Shown here: one piece after another, positions 1 through 6,122 of the stretch
Layout of the letters: each line of letters starts with the position of its first letter
Numbering within the stretch: position 1 is the first letter of the stretch
NCBI GenBank assembly: GCA_030043285.1
Contig: JASHXZ010000675.1
Span: forward strand, 1 to 7,100
Length of the DNA stretch: 7,100 nucleotides
Direction: 5' to 3'
Source of the DNA: Xanthobacteraceae bacterium
GTDB lineage: Bacteria; Pseudomonadota; Alphaproteobacteria; Rhizobiales; Xanthobacteraceae
Made by a program: the position numbers and the translations under genes
The notes under the pieces: model-generated
The model's database searches: none
The model's input: the letters and a program-made list of their open reading frames with translations, nothing else
Told to the model about the DNA's origin: nothing

Positions 1-481
1 CGTCGCCTACCGCGTGCAGCAGCGCGCGGCCGGATTCGGTCGGCCGGAACCGCAAAACGCCTTCGGGATTCTTGAATTCGCGTTCGGCGGCAAGCGCGCT
101 CATCACCGCACGGGCAAACTCCGGCAGCGCAAACGCATCGGTCAAAAGTCCAAGGTGGCGACCGCGCCGCACGCGCGCCAATGCCAACCGGTTGGCAAGG
201 GCAGCCGACGGCTCGTCTTCATAGAAAACGGTCAGCGGCAAGAGCCAACGGGTTGGCGCGCCATTGGCCTTGACCTCGATCTCGGCCAGCAGAATCTCGC
301 GGCCGCCGTCGCCGATGTCGGTGAGGTTGGCGACGCGCGCCGTCTTGACGGTCTGGTCTTTCAGCGCAAACCAGCGGCGCTTAGCGAGGTATTGCGGCAA
401 CGCCTCGTGCTCGATCAGGTCGCGGCCCGAGATTGCCAGCGCTTTCGCCAGAGTGTCGCGCATCACGATCGTGACAAACTC
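1..481 (-). other. Maltokinase (Pep2/Mak) N-terminal cap domain of the TreS fusion, partial
   Basis: This is the part of the treS reading frame after the amylase beta domain, about residues 575-734. It contains MRDTLAKAL, then LPQYLAKRRWFALKDQ (602-617), the conserved opening of bacterial maltokinases, and then alternating beta strands (ILLAEIEVKANG, RWLLPLTVFYED) as in the family's N-cap. The kinase phosphorylates maltose with ATP to maltose-1-phosphate, the donor used by GlgE. The phosphotransferase-like core with its catalytic Asp and metal site would lie beyond the left edge, so its integrity cannot be judged here. The domain boundary is approximate. Confidence 0.8.
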
Positions 482-2203
482 CGGCAGCGGCTCCGGCGCC
501 GGCGTATGCCAGGGCGGCCATTCGCTTTCCACCGCCAAGGCGAACCAGTAGAATCCGTAAGGCGGCAGTGTGAGCAGATAAGTGAGCTCGCCGATCGGCG
601 GGAACAGCGTGCCGGCGTTGAGCTCGACCGGCACGCGGCCGGCGAACTGCGAGAGGTCGAGCTCCACGGCCTGCGGGCTGTGCGCCACGTTGGCCACGCA
701 CAGGAACGAGTCACCCTCATATTGCCGCAGATAGGCGAGAATCTTGCGGTTCTTCGGATAGAGCAGCGTAACGGTGCCGCGGCCGAACGCGGGATGACGG
801 CTGCGCACTGCCAGCATCCGTTTTGCCCAATTGAGAATGGAGTGCGGATCGCGGATTTGCGCTTCGACGTTGACGGCGCCGTAGCCGTAAAGCGGGTCCA
901 TGATCGCAGGCAGCACCAGCGCCGCCGGATCGGCGCGCGAGAACCCGCCGTTGCGATCCGGCGACCACTGCATCGGCGTGCGCACGCCGTTGCGGTCGCC
1001 GAGATGAATGTTGTCGCCCATGCCGATCTCGTCGCCGTAATAGATCACCGGCGTGCCGGGCATCGAGAGCAACAAACTGTTCATCAGCTCGATACGCCGG
1101 CGATCGCGCTCCAATAGCGGAGCCAGGCGGCGGCGAATGCCGAGGTTCAGGCGGGCGCGCCGATCGGACGCGTAAGTCTGCCACAGGTAATCGCGTTCGG
1201 TGTCGGTGACCATTTCCAGCGTCAATTCGTCGTGATTGCGCAAAAACACCGCCCATTGGCATGCGTCGGGGATCGGCGGCGTTTGCCGCATGATGTCGCT
1301 GATCGGAAAGCGGTCCTCGCGCGCGATCGCCATGTACATGCGCGGCATCAGCGGGAAATGAAACGCCATGTGGCATTCGTCGCCGTCGCCGAAATAATCC
1401 TTGGTGTCTTCCGGCCACTGATTGACTTCGGCAAGCAGCATGCGGCCGGGAAACGTCGCGTCGACCTGGGCGCGTATTTTCTTCAGGATGGCGTGGGTCT
1501 CGGGGAGGTTTTCATTGTTGGTGCCCTCGCGCTCGACCAGATACGGCACCGCGTCGAGCCGTAGGCCGTCGACACCGAGCTCGAGCCAAAACCGCATGAC
1601 CCCGAGCACCGCCTTGAGCACATGCGGGTTGTCGAAATTCAAGTCCGGCTGGTGCGAGTAGAAGCGATGCCAATAGTACGCGCCGGCGACCGGATCCCAG
1701 GTCCAGTTCGAGCGCTCGCTGTCGACAAAAATGATCCGGGTCCCGGCGTATTTCTGGTCGCTGTCCGACCAGACGTAGTAGTTGCGCCACGGCGACCCCG
1801 GCTTGGCGCGGCGCGCGCGCTCAAACCAGGGATGCTGGTCCGAGGTGTGGTTGACTACGAGCTCGGTGATGACGCGAATGCCGCGCGCATGCGCCTGCCG
1901 GACGAAGTGGCGGAAATCGGCCAGGGTGCCGTAGTCCGGATTGACGTCGCGGTATTCGCTGATGTCGTAGCCGTCGTCCAACAGCGGCGACGGATAAAAC
2001 GGCAGCAGCCAGATCGCATTGACGCCGAGGCCGGCGATGTAGTCGAGCTTGGAGATCAGGCCCGGGAAATCGCCGATGCCGTCGTTGTTGCTGTCAAAAA
2101 ACGATTTGACATGCAGCTGATAGATGATGGCGTCTTTGTACCAGAGCGGATCGCCCGCCTGCGGCGCCGCGGCCCCGGTGCGCGTTTCGGTTCGCACATC
2201 CAT
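1..2203 (-). CDS. treS: Trehalose synthase (maltose alpha-D-glucosyltransferase) fused to maltokinase; 3' end beyond the window
   Basis: The visible 734 residues begin with a GH13 trehalose synthase, which interconverts maltose and trehalose in the cytoplasm. The N-terminal DPLWYKDAIIYQLHVKSFFD (residues 18-37) is typical of TreS. Region I is ELVVNH (114-119). The catalytic residues are all present: nucleophile D217 in GLRLDA, acid/base E259 in LLAEVNQWPE, and D325 in RNHDE. The GMGDNIHLGDRNGVRTPMQW stretch (394-413) is also characteristic of the family. The amylase C-terminal beta domain ends near residue 556. From about 575 a second domain starts and carries the maltokinase N-cap motif LPQYLAKRRWF (602-612). 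The frame is still open at the window edge, so this is the bifunctional TreS-Mak type, known to be about 1,100 residues long; roughly a third of it, including the kinase catalytic core, lies outside. The ATG follows the glgE stop by one base and has a GGAG six bases upstream. Identification as TreS is firm; kinase activity is inferred from the family. Confidence 0.96.
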   Translation of the reverse strand, partial: MDVRTETRTGAAAPQAGDPLWYKDAIIYQLHVKSFFDSNNDGIGDFPGLISKLDYIAGLGVNAIWLLPFYPSPLLDDGYDISEYRDVNPDYGTLADFRHFVRQAHARGIRVITELVVNHTSDQHPWFERARRAKPGSPWRNYYVWSDSDQKYAGTRIIFVDSERSNWTWDPVAGAYYWHRFYSHQPDLNFDNPHVLKAVLGVMRFWLELGVDGLRLDAVPYLVEREGTNNENLPETHAILKKIRAQVDATFPGRMLLAEVNQWPEDTKDYFGDGDECHMAFHFPLMPRMYMAIAREDRFPISDIMRQTPPIPDACQWAVFLRNHDELTLEMVTDTERDYLWQTYASDRRARLNLGIRRRLAPLLERDRRRIELMNSLLLSMPGTPVIYYGDEIGMGDNIHLGDRNGVRTPMQWSPDRNGGFSRADPAALVLPAIMDPLYGYGAVNVEAQIRDPHSILNWAKRMLAVRSRHPAFGRGTVTLLYPKNRKILAYLRQYEGDSFLCVANVAHSPQAVELDLSQFAGRVPVELNAGTLFPPIGELTYLLTLPPYGFYWFALAVESEWPPWHTPAPEPLPEFVTIVMRDTLAKALAISGRDLIEHEALPQYLAKRRWFALKDQTVKTARVANLTDIGDGGREILLAEIEVKANGAPTRWLLPLTVFYEDEPSAALANRLALARVRRGRHLGLLTDAFALPEFARAVMSALAAEREFKNPEGVLRFRPTESGRALLHAVGD

Positions 2204-2204
2204 G

Positions 2205-5200
2205 TCAGGCTCCGCCGCCGGGCGCGATGCGCCAAATGGCGAACGGCAGCTCGGCCGGATCGAGCCGGATGCGCTGCAGCTTGCCGTGCCAAACAAAATC
2301 GACGTCGCGGATGAGGTCGCGAACCGAGACCGCCGCGCCGTCGGGCTTGCCCCATTCCCACAGCGGCACCTCGATGGTCGCCTCATGGGCATGGAAGGGA
2401 TCGAGATTGACGGCCACGAGGATCATGTCGCCGTGGTCCGATGCCATTTTGCCGTACAGCAGGACCTGGTCGTGGTGCGCCGGATAAAAGCGCGTGTTCA
2501 GGTGGCTCTGCAGCGCCGGATTGGTCTTGCGGATGCGATTGAGCTTGGCAATCTCCGCGGTGACGTTGCCGGGCGCATCGAAGTGGCGCACGTGAATCTG
2601 GTATTTGTCGGAGTCCAGATATTCCTCGCGGCCGGGCAGCGCCGCGGCCTCGCACAGTTCGAAGCCGGAAAAAATCCCCCACAGCCCGGACAGCGTCGCT
2701 GCAAGCGCGGCGCGGACCAAAAAACCGGGCCGGCCGGACGTCTGCAGATAGTACGGATTGATGTCCGGTGTGTTGACGAACAGATGCGGCCGGAAGAACT
2801 CTTTCGCCTCGCTCGTGGTCAATTCCACGAAATAATCTGTCAGCTCCTGCTTGGCATTGCGCCACGTAAAATACGTATAGGATTGGGTGAAGCCCACTTT
2901 GCCGAGGCGATACATCATTTTCGGCCGCGTGAAAGCCTCGGAGAGAAAAATGACGTCGGGATATTGACCGCGCACTTGTGCGATCAGCCATTCCCAGAAT
3001 GGCAGCGGCTTGGTGTGCGGGTTGTCGACGCGGAAGATGCGAACGCCCTCTTCACGCCAGAACAGCACGATGTCGCGCAGCGCCTGCCAAAGCTCGGGCA
3101 GAGCGTTCGGCGCGTAGAAATCGACGTTGACGATGTCCTGGTACTTTTTCGGCGGGTTTTCCGCGTAACGCACGGTGCCGTCCGGCCGCCACTTGAACCA
3201 ACCTGCATGCGCTTGGAGCCAAGGATGATCGGGCGAGCATTGAACGGCGAAATCGAGCGCGATCTCCATGCCGTGCGCGGCTGCGGCCTCGCGCAGGCGC
3301 CGGAAGTCAGCAAAGCTGCCGAGTGCCGGATGAATGGCGTCGTGGCCGCCTTCGCTGCCGCCGATCGCGTACGGGCTGCCGACATCGTCAGGCGTGACCT
3401 CGAGCGCGTTGTTCTTGCCCTTACGATTGGTGACGCCGATGGGATGAATCGGCGGCAGATAGAGCACATCGAAACCCATATCCTGGATAGCGGGCAGGCG
3501 CCGGATCACGTCGTCGAATGTGCCGTGGCGTGCCGGATCGTCGGTGGCCGAACGCGGGAACAGCTCGTACCAGGCCGCGAAGGCCGCTTCGGGTCGTTCG
3601 ATATCGAGGGGCAATGCCGGTTCGGCGCGATAAAAGAACAAGCGTTCTTCGGCCTCGCGCATCGCCTCACGCAACGCGTCGTCCAGAAGGATCGTCGCGC
3701 CGTCCGTTGGCGCAGACGCTGCCAACGCGTCAACGGCGGACTCGATCACACCGCGTTGGTCGCTCGGTGCGCGCTCCTTTGTTTCTTCAAGGAGCCGCCG
3801 TCCCTCCAAAATTTCGACGGATACATCGAGGCCGGCGTTGTGCTTGATGTCGAGGTCGTGACAGAACGAACCGTAGCGATCCCACCAAGCCTCGATGGTG
3901 AAGACGTAGCGTCCAATCCGGTCGGGAGCAAAAATCGCCCGCCAGCGATCGTTCGGCAGCGCCTGCATGCGAACGCGGCGCCAATCCTGCTCGTCGGCGG
4001 CACGCCAGATCAGCTCGACCGCCAGCACCTCGTGGCCGTCGCTGAACACGTCGGCTTCGACGCCGATCGGCTCGCCAATGATGCGCTTGGCGGCAAATCG
4101 CCCGGCGTCGACGCTGGGGGCGACGTTGTCGATGACGATGCGGGGCGATGCGGCCGCTTTGCCGACCGACGGCAGGGCGCGACGCATTTTGACCGGCGCG
4201 GTCGGGCGAACCATGACGACACGGACTTCGCCGGCCACTAGCGAGCTGTGGCAATCGCGCTCCGTGGCGATGGACTGTCGCGCAACCGCCGCCATGCCGG
4301 CGTCGGATGGCAGGGGATCAAGCGCGATCGGCAACGGCCGTTCGTTTTTCAGATCGGTGTTGATCAGAATGACGGCGGCGGATTTTGCATCGCGCGCAGC
4401 AGCGGCATCGGCGCGCAGCAGCGCCGAAACCTTGTGCCCCGCGCCGGTGAGCAGGCGCATTTCCCCGCCGATGCCGAGCGTCTGAAGTTCGTCAATGAGT
4501 GCGGTGGCTTCGCGTATCTCAGCTGCGTATTTCGCTTCGCCATCGTCGGCAGGGATTTGATCGCCGGCGCTGCCACGGCCGGCCGCGCTGGGCGTTAGCC
4601 CGAACTCGATCCCCATCGGGATCATCAGCCCATGAGACGTTGCCGCCGCACGACGCAGCAAATGCCTCAGCTGCGCCCGGTCGGGTTGCGAAGCTCCGAT
4701 GCCGCTCGGCTGCGGTCCATAGGGCGCGAGGGGACAGCCGATGACGCTGCCAAACCGGCGCAGTAGTTCGTGCTCTTCGACGAACCAGCCCGACCGGCCG
4801 TCCCACCACGCCACGGACGAAAATGCCGCGTCGAAACCAACGTCGCGCAATGCGCCGACGGCTTGCCACTCGATCCCCGGCGTCCAGGCCAGGAAGCGGC
4901 AATGCGGTGCCTTCTGTTTGACCGAAGCGATCACGTGCCGCCACTGCATTGGCGGCACCGCGCCCGGATCTTCGCATCTAAATCCAGCAATCCCCGCGTC
5001 GGTCAAACGAACGAGGCGATCGACCCACCAGTCGCCCATTTGCCTCGCGCTATCCGGATCGTCCCAGCGCGCCGCAACGGAGCTCGCCATCCGACGCGCC
5101 GAGCGCGGATCGGCGCGGACGGCTCTCGCTTCGCCGGCGGCAAACCATTGCGGTCGTGACGCGACAAGAGCCGCGTCGGCAGCGATACGGCCAAAAACAA

Positions 5201-5519
5201 TGTCGAGTAGAGGCTGCAGTCCGTGCTCGCGGCACGTCTGGGCAAATTCCGCAACCAGTTGATCGGCGCCAAGCGATTCGGCGATGGCTGGATTGGCGCG
5301 CTCGTGATCGGCCGCGAGCCATGGATCCGCGGCCTCGCCGGGAGCAAACAGCGGCGCCGATAGGACATGGCTGAAGCCTAAACCGCGGCAGCGCCCGAAA
5401 TGACACGGCCATGACGCGCGAGGACCGGCGCGCAAGGCATCGAAATAATAGACCTTCGGGGCAAATAGCTCTGAACGTCGATTCGTTAGAGCGGCTGAAC
5501 GGCTCCTTGAATGCATCAC
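2205..5519 (-). CDS. glgE: Alpha-1,4-glucan:maltose-1-phosphate maltosyltransferase (GlgE) with N-terminal pseudo-amylase extension
   Basis: GlgE transfers maltosyl units from maltose-1-phosphate to the non-reducing end of alpha-1,4-glucans in the cytoplasm. Numbering counts the GTG at 5519 as residue 1. Residues about 458-570 form the GlgE N-terminal beta-sandwich (DUF3416), starting RIVIDNVAPSVDAGRF. About 575-640 is a helical insertion. The GH13_3 catalytic domain runs from about 643 to 1000. The nucleophile is D832 (FRVDNPHTKP), the acid/base E861 (FLSEAFTRP) and the third Asp D919 (NTPDI). Phosphate- and sugar-contact residues known from Streptomyces GlgE also appear present: K700, Q760, N788, K791, Y793 and N833. 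S715 in GSPYAIGG matches the Ser of mycobacterial GlgE rather than the Val of Streptomyces. Ordinary GlgE is about 650-700 residues; the extra ~440 at the N-terminus are a degenerate GH13 domain (separate entry). The start is uncertain: GTG (5519) and ATG (5516) are adjacent codons and neither has a clear ribosome site. The stop is one base before treS, so the pair is almost certainly cotranscribed. Confidence 0.96.
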   Translation of the reverse strand: MMHSRSRSAALTNRRSELFAPKVYYFDALRAGPRASWPCHFGRCRGLGFSHVLSAPLFAPGEAADPWLAADHERANPAIAESLGADQLVAEFAQTCREHGLQPLLDIVFGRIAADAALVASRPQWFAAGEARAVRADPRSARRMASSVAARWDDPDSARQMGDWWVDRLVRLTDAGIAGFRCEDPGAVPPMQWRHVIASVKQKAPHCRFLAWTPGIEWQAVGALRDVGFDAAFSSVAWWDGRSGWFVEEHELLRRFGSVIGCPLAPYGPQPSGIGASQPDRAQLRHLLRRAAATSHGLMIPMGIEFGLTPSAAGRGSAGDQIPADDGEAKYAAEIREATALIDELQTLGIGGEMRLLTGAGHKVSALLRADAAAARDAKSAAVILINTDLKNERPLPIALDPLPSDAGMAAVARQSIATERDCHSSLVAGEVRVVMVRPTAPVKMRRALPSVGKAAASPRIVIDNVAPSVDAGRFAAKRIIGEPIGVEADVFSDGHEVLAVELIWRAADEQDWRRVRMQALPNDRWRAIFAPDRIGRYVFTIEAWWDRYGSFCHDLDIKHNAGLDVSVEILEGRRLLEETKERAPSDQRGVIESAVDALAASAPTDGATILLDDALREAMREAEERLFFYRAEPALPLDIERPEAAFAAWYELFPRSATDDPARHGTFDDVIRRLPAIQDMGFDVLYLPPIHPIGVTNRKGKNNALEVTPDDVGSPYAIGGSEGGHDAIHPALGSFADFRRLREAAAAHGMEIALDFAVQCSPDHPWLQAHAGWFKWRPDGTVRYAENPPKKYQDIVNVDFYAPNALPELWQALRDIVLFWREEGVRIFRVDNPHTKPLPFWEWLIAQVRGQYPDVIFLSEAFTRPKMMYRLGKVGFTQSYTYFTWRNAKQELTDYFVELTTSEAKEFFRPHLFVNTPDINPYYLQTSGRPGFLVRAALAATLSGLWGIFSGFELCEAAALPGREEYLDSDKYQIHVRHFDAPGNVTAEIAKLNRIRKTNPALQSHLNTRFYPAHHDQVLLYGKMASDHGDMILVAVNLDPFHAHEATIEVPLWEWGKPDGAAVSVRDLIRDVDFVWHGKLQRIRLDPAELPFAIWRIAPGGGA
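2210..2213 (-). promoter_or_regulatory. Shine-Dalgarno site of treS, inside the end of glgE
   Basis: The minus strand reads GGAG six bases before the treS ATG (2203-2201). The site is formed by the last codons of glgE (GGC GGC GGA GCC TGA). With only one base between the glgE TGA and the treS ATG, a ribosome ending glgE is placed directly at the next start. This supports the chosen treS start and suggests translational coupling. Confidence 0.7.
4185..5462 (-). other. Degenerate GH13 (alpha-amylase-like) domain at the N-terminus of GlgE
   Basis: Residues about 20-445 of the glgE product follow a GH13 order but with altered signatures. The start, PKVYYFDALRAGP (21-33), leads to GLGFSHVLSAPLFAPG (46-61), as where GH13 enzymes have GFTHIYLSPI-like strands. 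Region I is DIVFGR (106-111) instead of DxVxNH. Region II is GFRCEDP (179-185), with Glu183 where the nucleophile Asp should be and Asp184 one place late. Region III is FLAWTPG (209-215), with Trp212 where the acid/base Glu is expected. No NHD motif (region IV) exists anywhere in the segment. The domain closes with LMIPMGIEFG (298-307), resembling the late GH13 strand, and a beta-rich end (AAVILINTDL, VRVVMVRP). It is therefore probably non-catalytic; glucan binding or structural support of GlgE is conceivable but unproven. Boundaries are approximate. Confidence 0.75.
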
Positions 5520-5524
5520 GCAAA

Positions 5525-5549
5525 GCTCAGGGCTTACCGGTGAGCACCG
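5525..5549 (-). other. Overlapping short inverted repeats in the glgE leader
   Basis: Just upstream of the glgE start two small dyads overlap. One is CGGTG-2-CACCG (5538-5549), with five-base arms. The other is GCTCA-11-TGAGC (5525-5545). They share bases, so in RNA only one could form at a time. The second sits five bases before the GTG, where a ribosome site would be expected. They could be an operator, a weak leader structure or chance; the arms are too short for a firm call. No T-tract follows, so this is not a terminator. Confidence 0.2.
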
Positions 5550-5581
5550 TTGTTCCTTGAGATCAAAAGCACTTGCAATTC

Positions 5582-5606
5582 AAAGCCTAAGCCGTCGAAA
5601 AGTTCC
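5582..5606 (-). promoter_or_regulatory. Candidate EcfG-type (general stress) promoter of glgE-treS
   Basis: On the minus strand GGAAC (5606-5602) is followed after 16 bases by CTTT (5585-5582). The alphaproteobacterial EcfG consensus is GGAAC-N16/17-CGTT, so the -35 is perfect and the -10 has one mismatch. Transcription would start near 5575 and give a leader of about 55 bases. Trehalose metabolism genes are common members of EcfG regulons, which makes the site plausible, but a five-base box can occur by chance. A second GGAAC (5556-5552) has no matching -10. Confidence 0.3.
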
Positions 5607-5663
5607 GCTTTGCGCTGCCGAAATAATGCGCGCGAACCAGCTGGGAATCACGCGCCAAGATCG

Positions 5664-6122
5664 TCAGGCCGCGCTCGCCGGCCGCCGCGGCACGATCAGA
5701 TTGGCGGTGAAAATCTGCACCGGCTCGTCGTGCTGGTTGAGCGTGGTGTTTTGCGCGCGAATAAGCCCGCGGTCCGGCCGCGATTTCGATGGCCGCAGCT
5801 CCAGCACTTCGCTGGTCACGCGCAATTCGTCGCCCGGCCGCACCGGGCGCGGCCAACTCAACTGATCGAAGCCGACGCCCAAAATGCCGCCGGCCGGCTT
5901 GAATTCGCCGTCGACCAAAAGTCGCATGGTGATCGCGGCGGTGTGCCAGCCGCTCGCCGCCAAACCTTTGAACGGCGATTTCTTCGCCGCTTCCTCGTCG
6001 AGATGATAGGGCTGCGGATCGAATTGTTCAGCAAAGGCGATGATCTGCGCCTTGTCGATACGGTGCCGGCTGGAATGATAGATCTGGCCGACCGCGTAAT
6101 CCTCGAAATATTGCACCGTCAT
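5664..6122 (-). CDS. MaoC-like (R)-hydratase / dehydratase family protein
   Basis: This 152-residue protein is a single hot-dog fold enzyme of the MaoC/hydratase-2 family, which typically hydrates trans-2-enoyl-CoA (or dehydrates 3-hydroxyacyl-CoA) in the cytoplasm. The opening YFEDYAVGQIYHSSRHRID (residues 5-23) is typical of the family. The hydratase-2 signature follows as FDPQPYHLDEEAA (34-46), with the catalytic dyad Asp35 and His40; Gln replaces the Asn of the classic D-x-N-P-x-H motif, as in many MaoC-like proteins. GLAASGWHTAA (53-63) and PVRPGDELRVTSEV (93-106) are further family landmarks. The length suits a single-domain member that works as a dimer. The ATG overlaps the stop of the MATE gene as ATGA, so translation is probably coupled; no clear Shine-Dalgarno is seen. 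The substrate cannot be read from the sequence, and nothing ties it to trehalose or glucan metabolism. Confidence 0.92.
   Translation of the reverse strand: MTVQYFEDYAVGQIYHSSRHRIDKAQIIAFAEQFDPQPYHLDEEAAKKSPFKGLAASGWHTAAITMRLLVDGEFKPAGGILGVGFDQLSWPRPVRPGDELRVTSEVLELRPSKSRPDRGLIRAQNTTLNQHDEPVQIFTANLIVPRRPASAA

Larger units (their letters stand above)
5520..5663. other. Intergenic region between the MaoC-like gene and glgE
   Basis: This 144-bp stretch is the only gap larger than a base between genes here. It is less GC-rich around 5551-5610 than the flanking coding DNA, as promoters often are. It holds the candidate EcfG-type promoter and the short dyads described separately. After the MaoC-like stop I find only a weak GCGCG...CGCGC pair around a CCAGCTGG palindrome, without a T-run, so there is no convincing terminator and readthrough from the upstream pair is possible. 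Confidence 0.6.

Noticed and set aside
14..1117. 367-codon open frame on the plus strand
   Set aside because: It is antisense to treS-mak, Arg/Gln/Ala-rich and without any family motif; a shadow of codon bias.
717..1418. 233-codon minus-strand frame inside treS
   Set aside because: It is in a different frame from TreS, whose catalytic Asp325 and RTPMQW segment are encoded across the same bases; Arg/Pro-rich shadow.
2124..4241. 705-codon open frame on the plus strand
   Set aside because: It lies wholly antisense to glgE (plus the very start of treS), whose catalytic motifs are unmistakable. Its translation has no recognisable domain, and long antisense frames are expected opposite GC-rich genes with strong third-position bias.
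4392..4423. 13-base direct repeat (GCGCGCAGCAGCG) at 4392 and 4411
   Set aside because: It falls in an Ala-rich part of the pseudo-amylase domain (LLRADAAAARDAKS region); two imperfectly spaced copies fit codon repetition rather than a mobile or regulatory repeat.
5620..5658. Possible terminator after the MaoC-like gene (GCGCG...CGCGC with CCAGCTGG between)
   Set aside because: The arms are only five bases with a long loop and there is no T-run.
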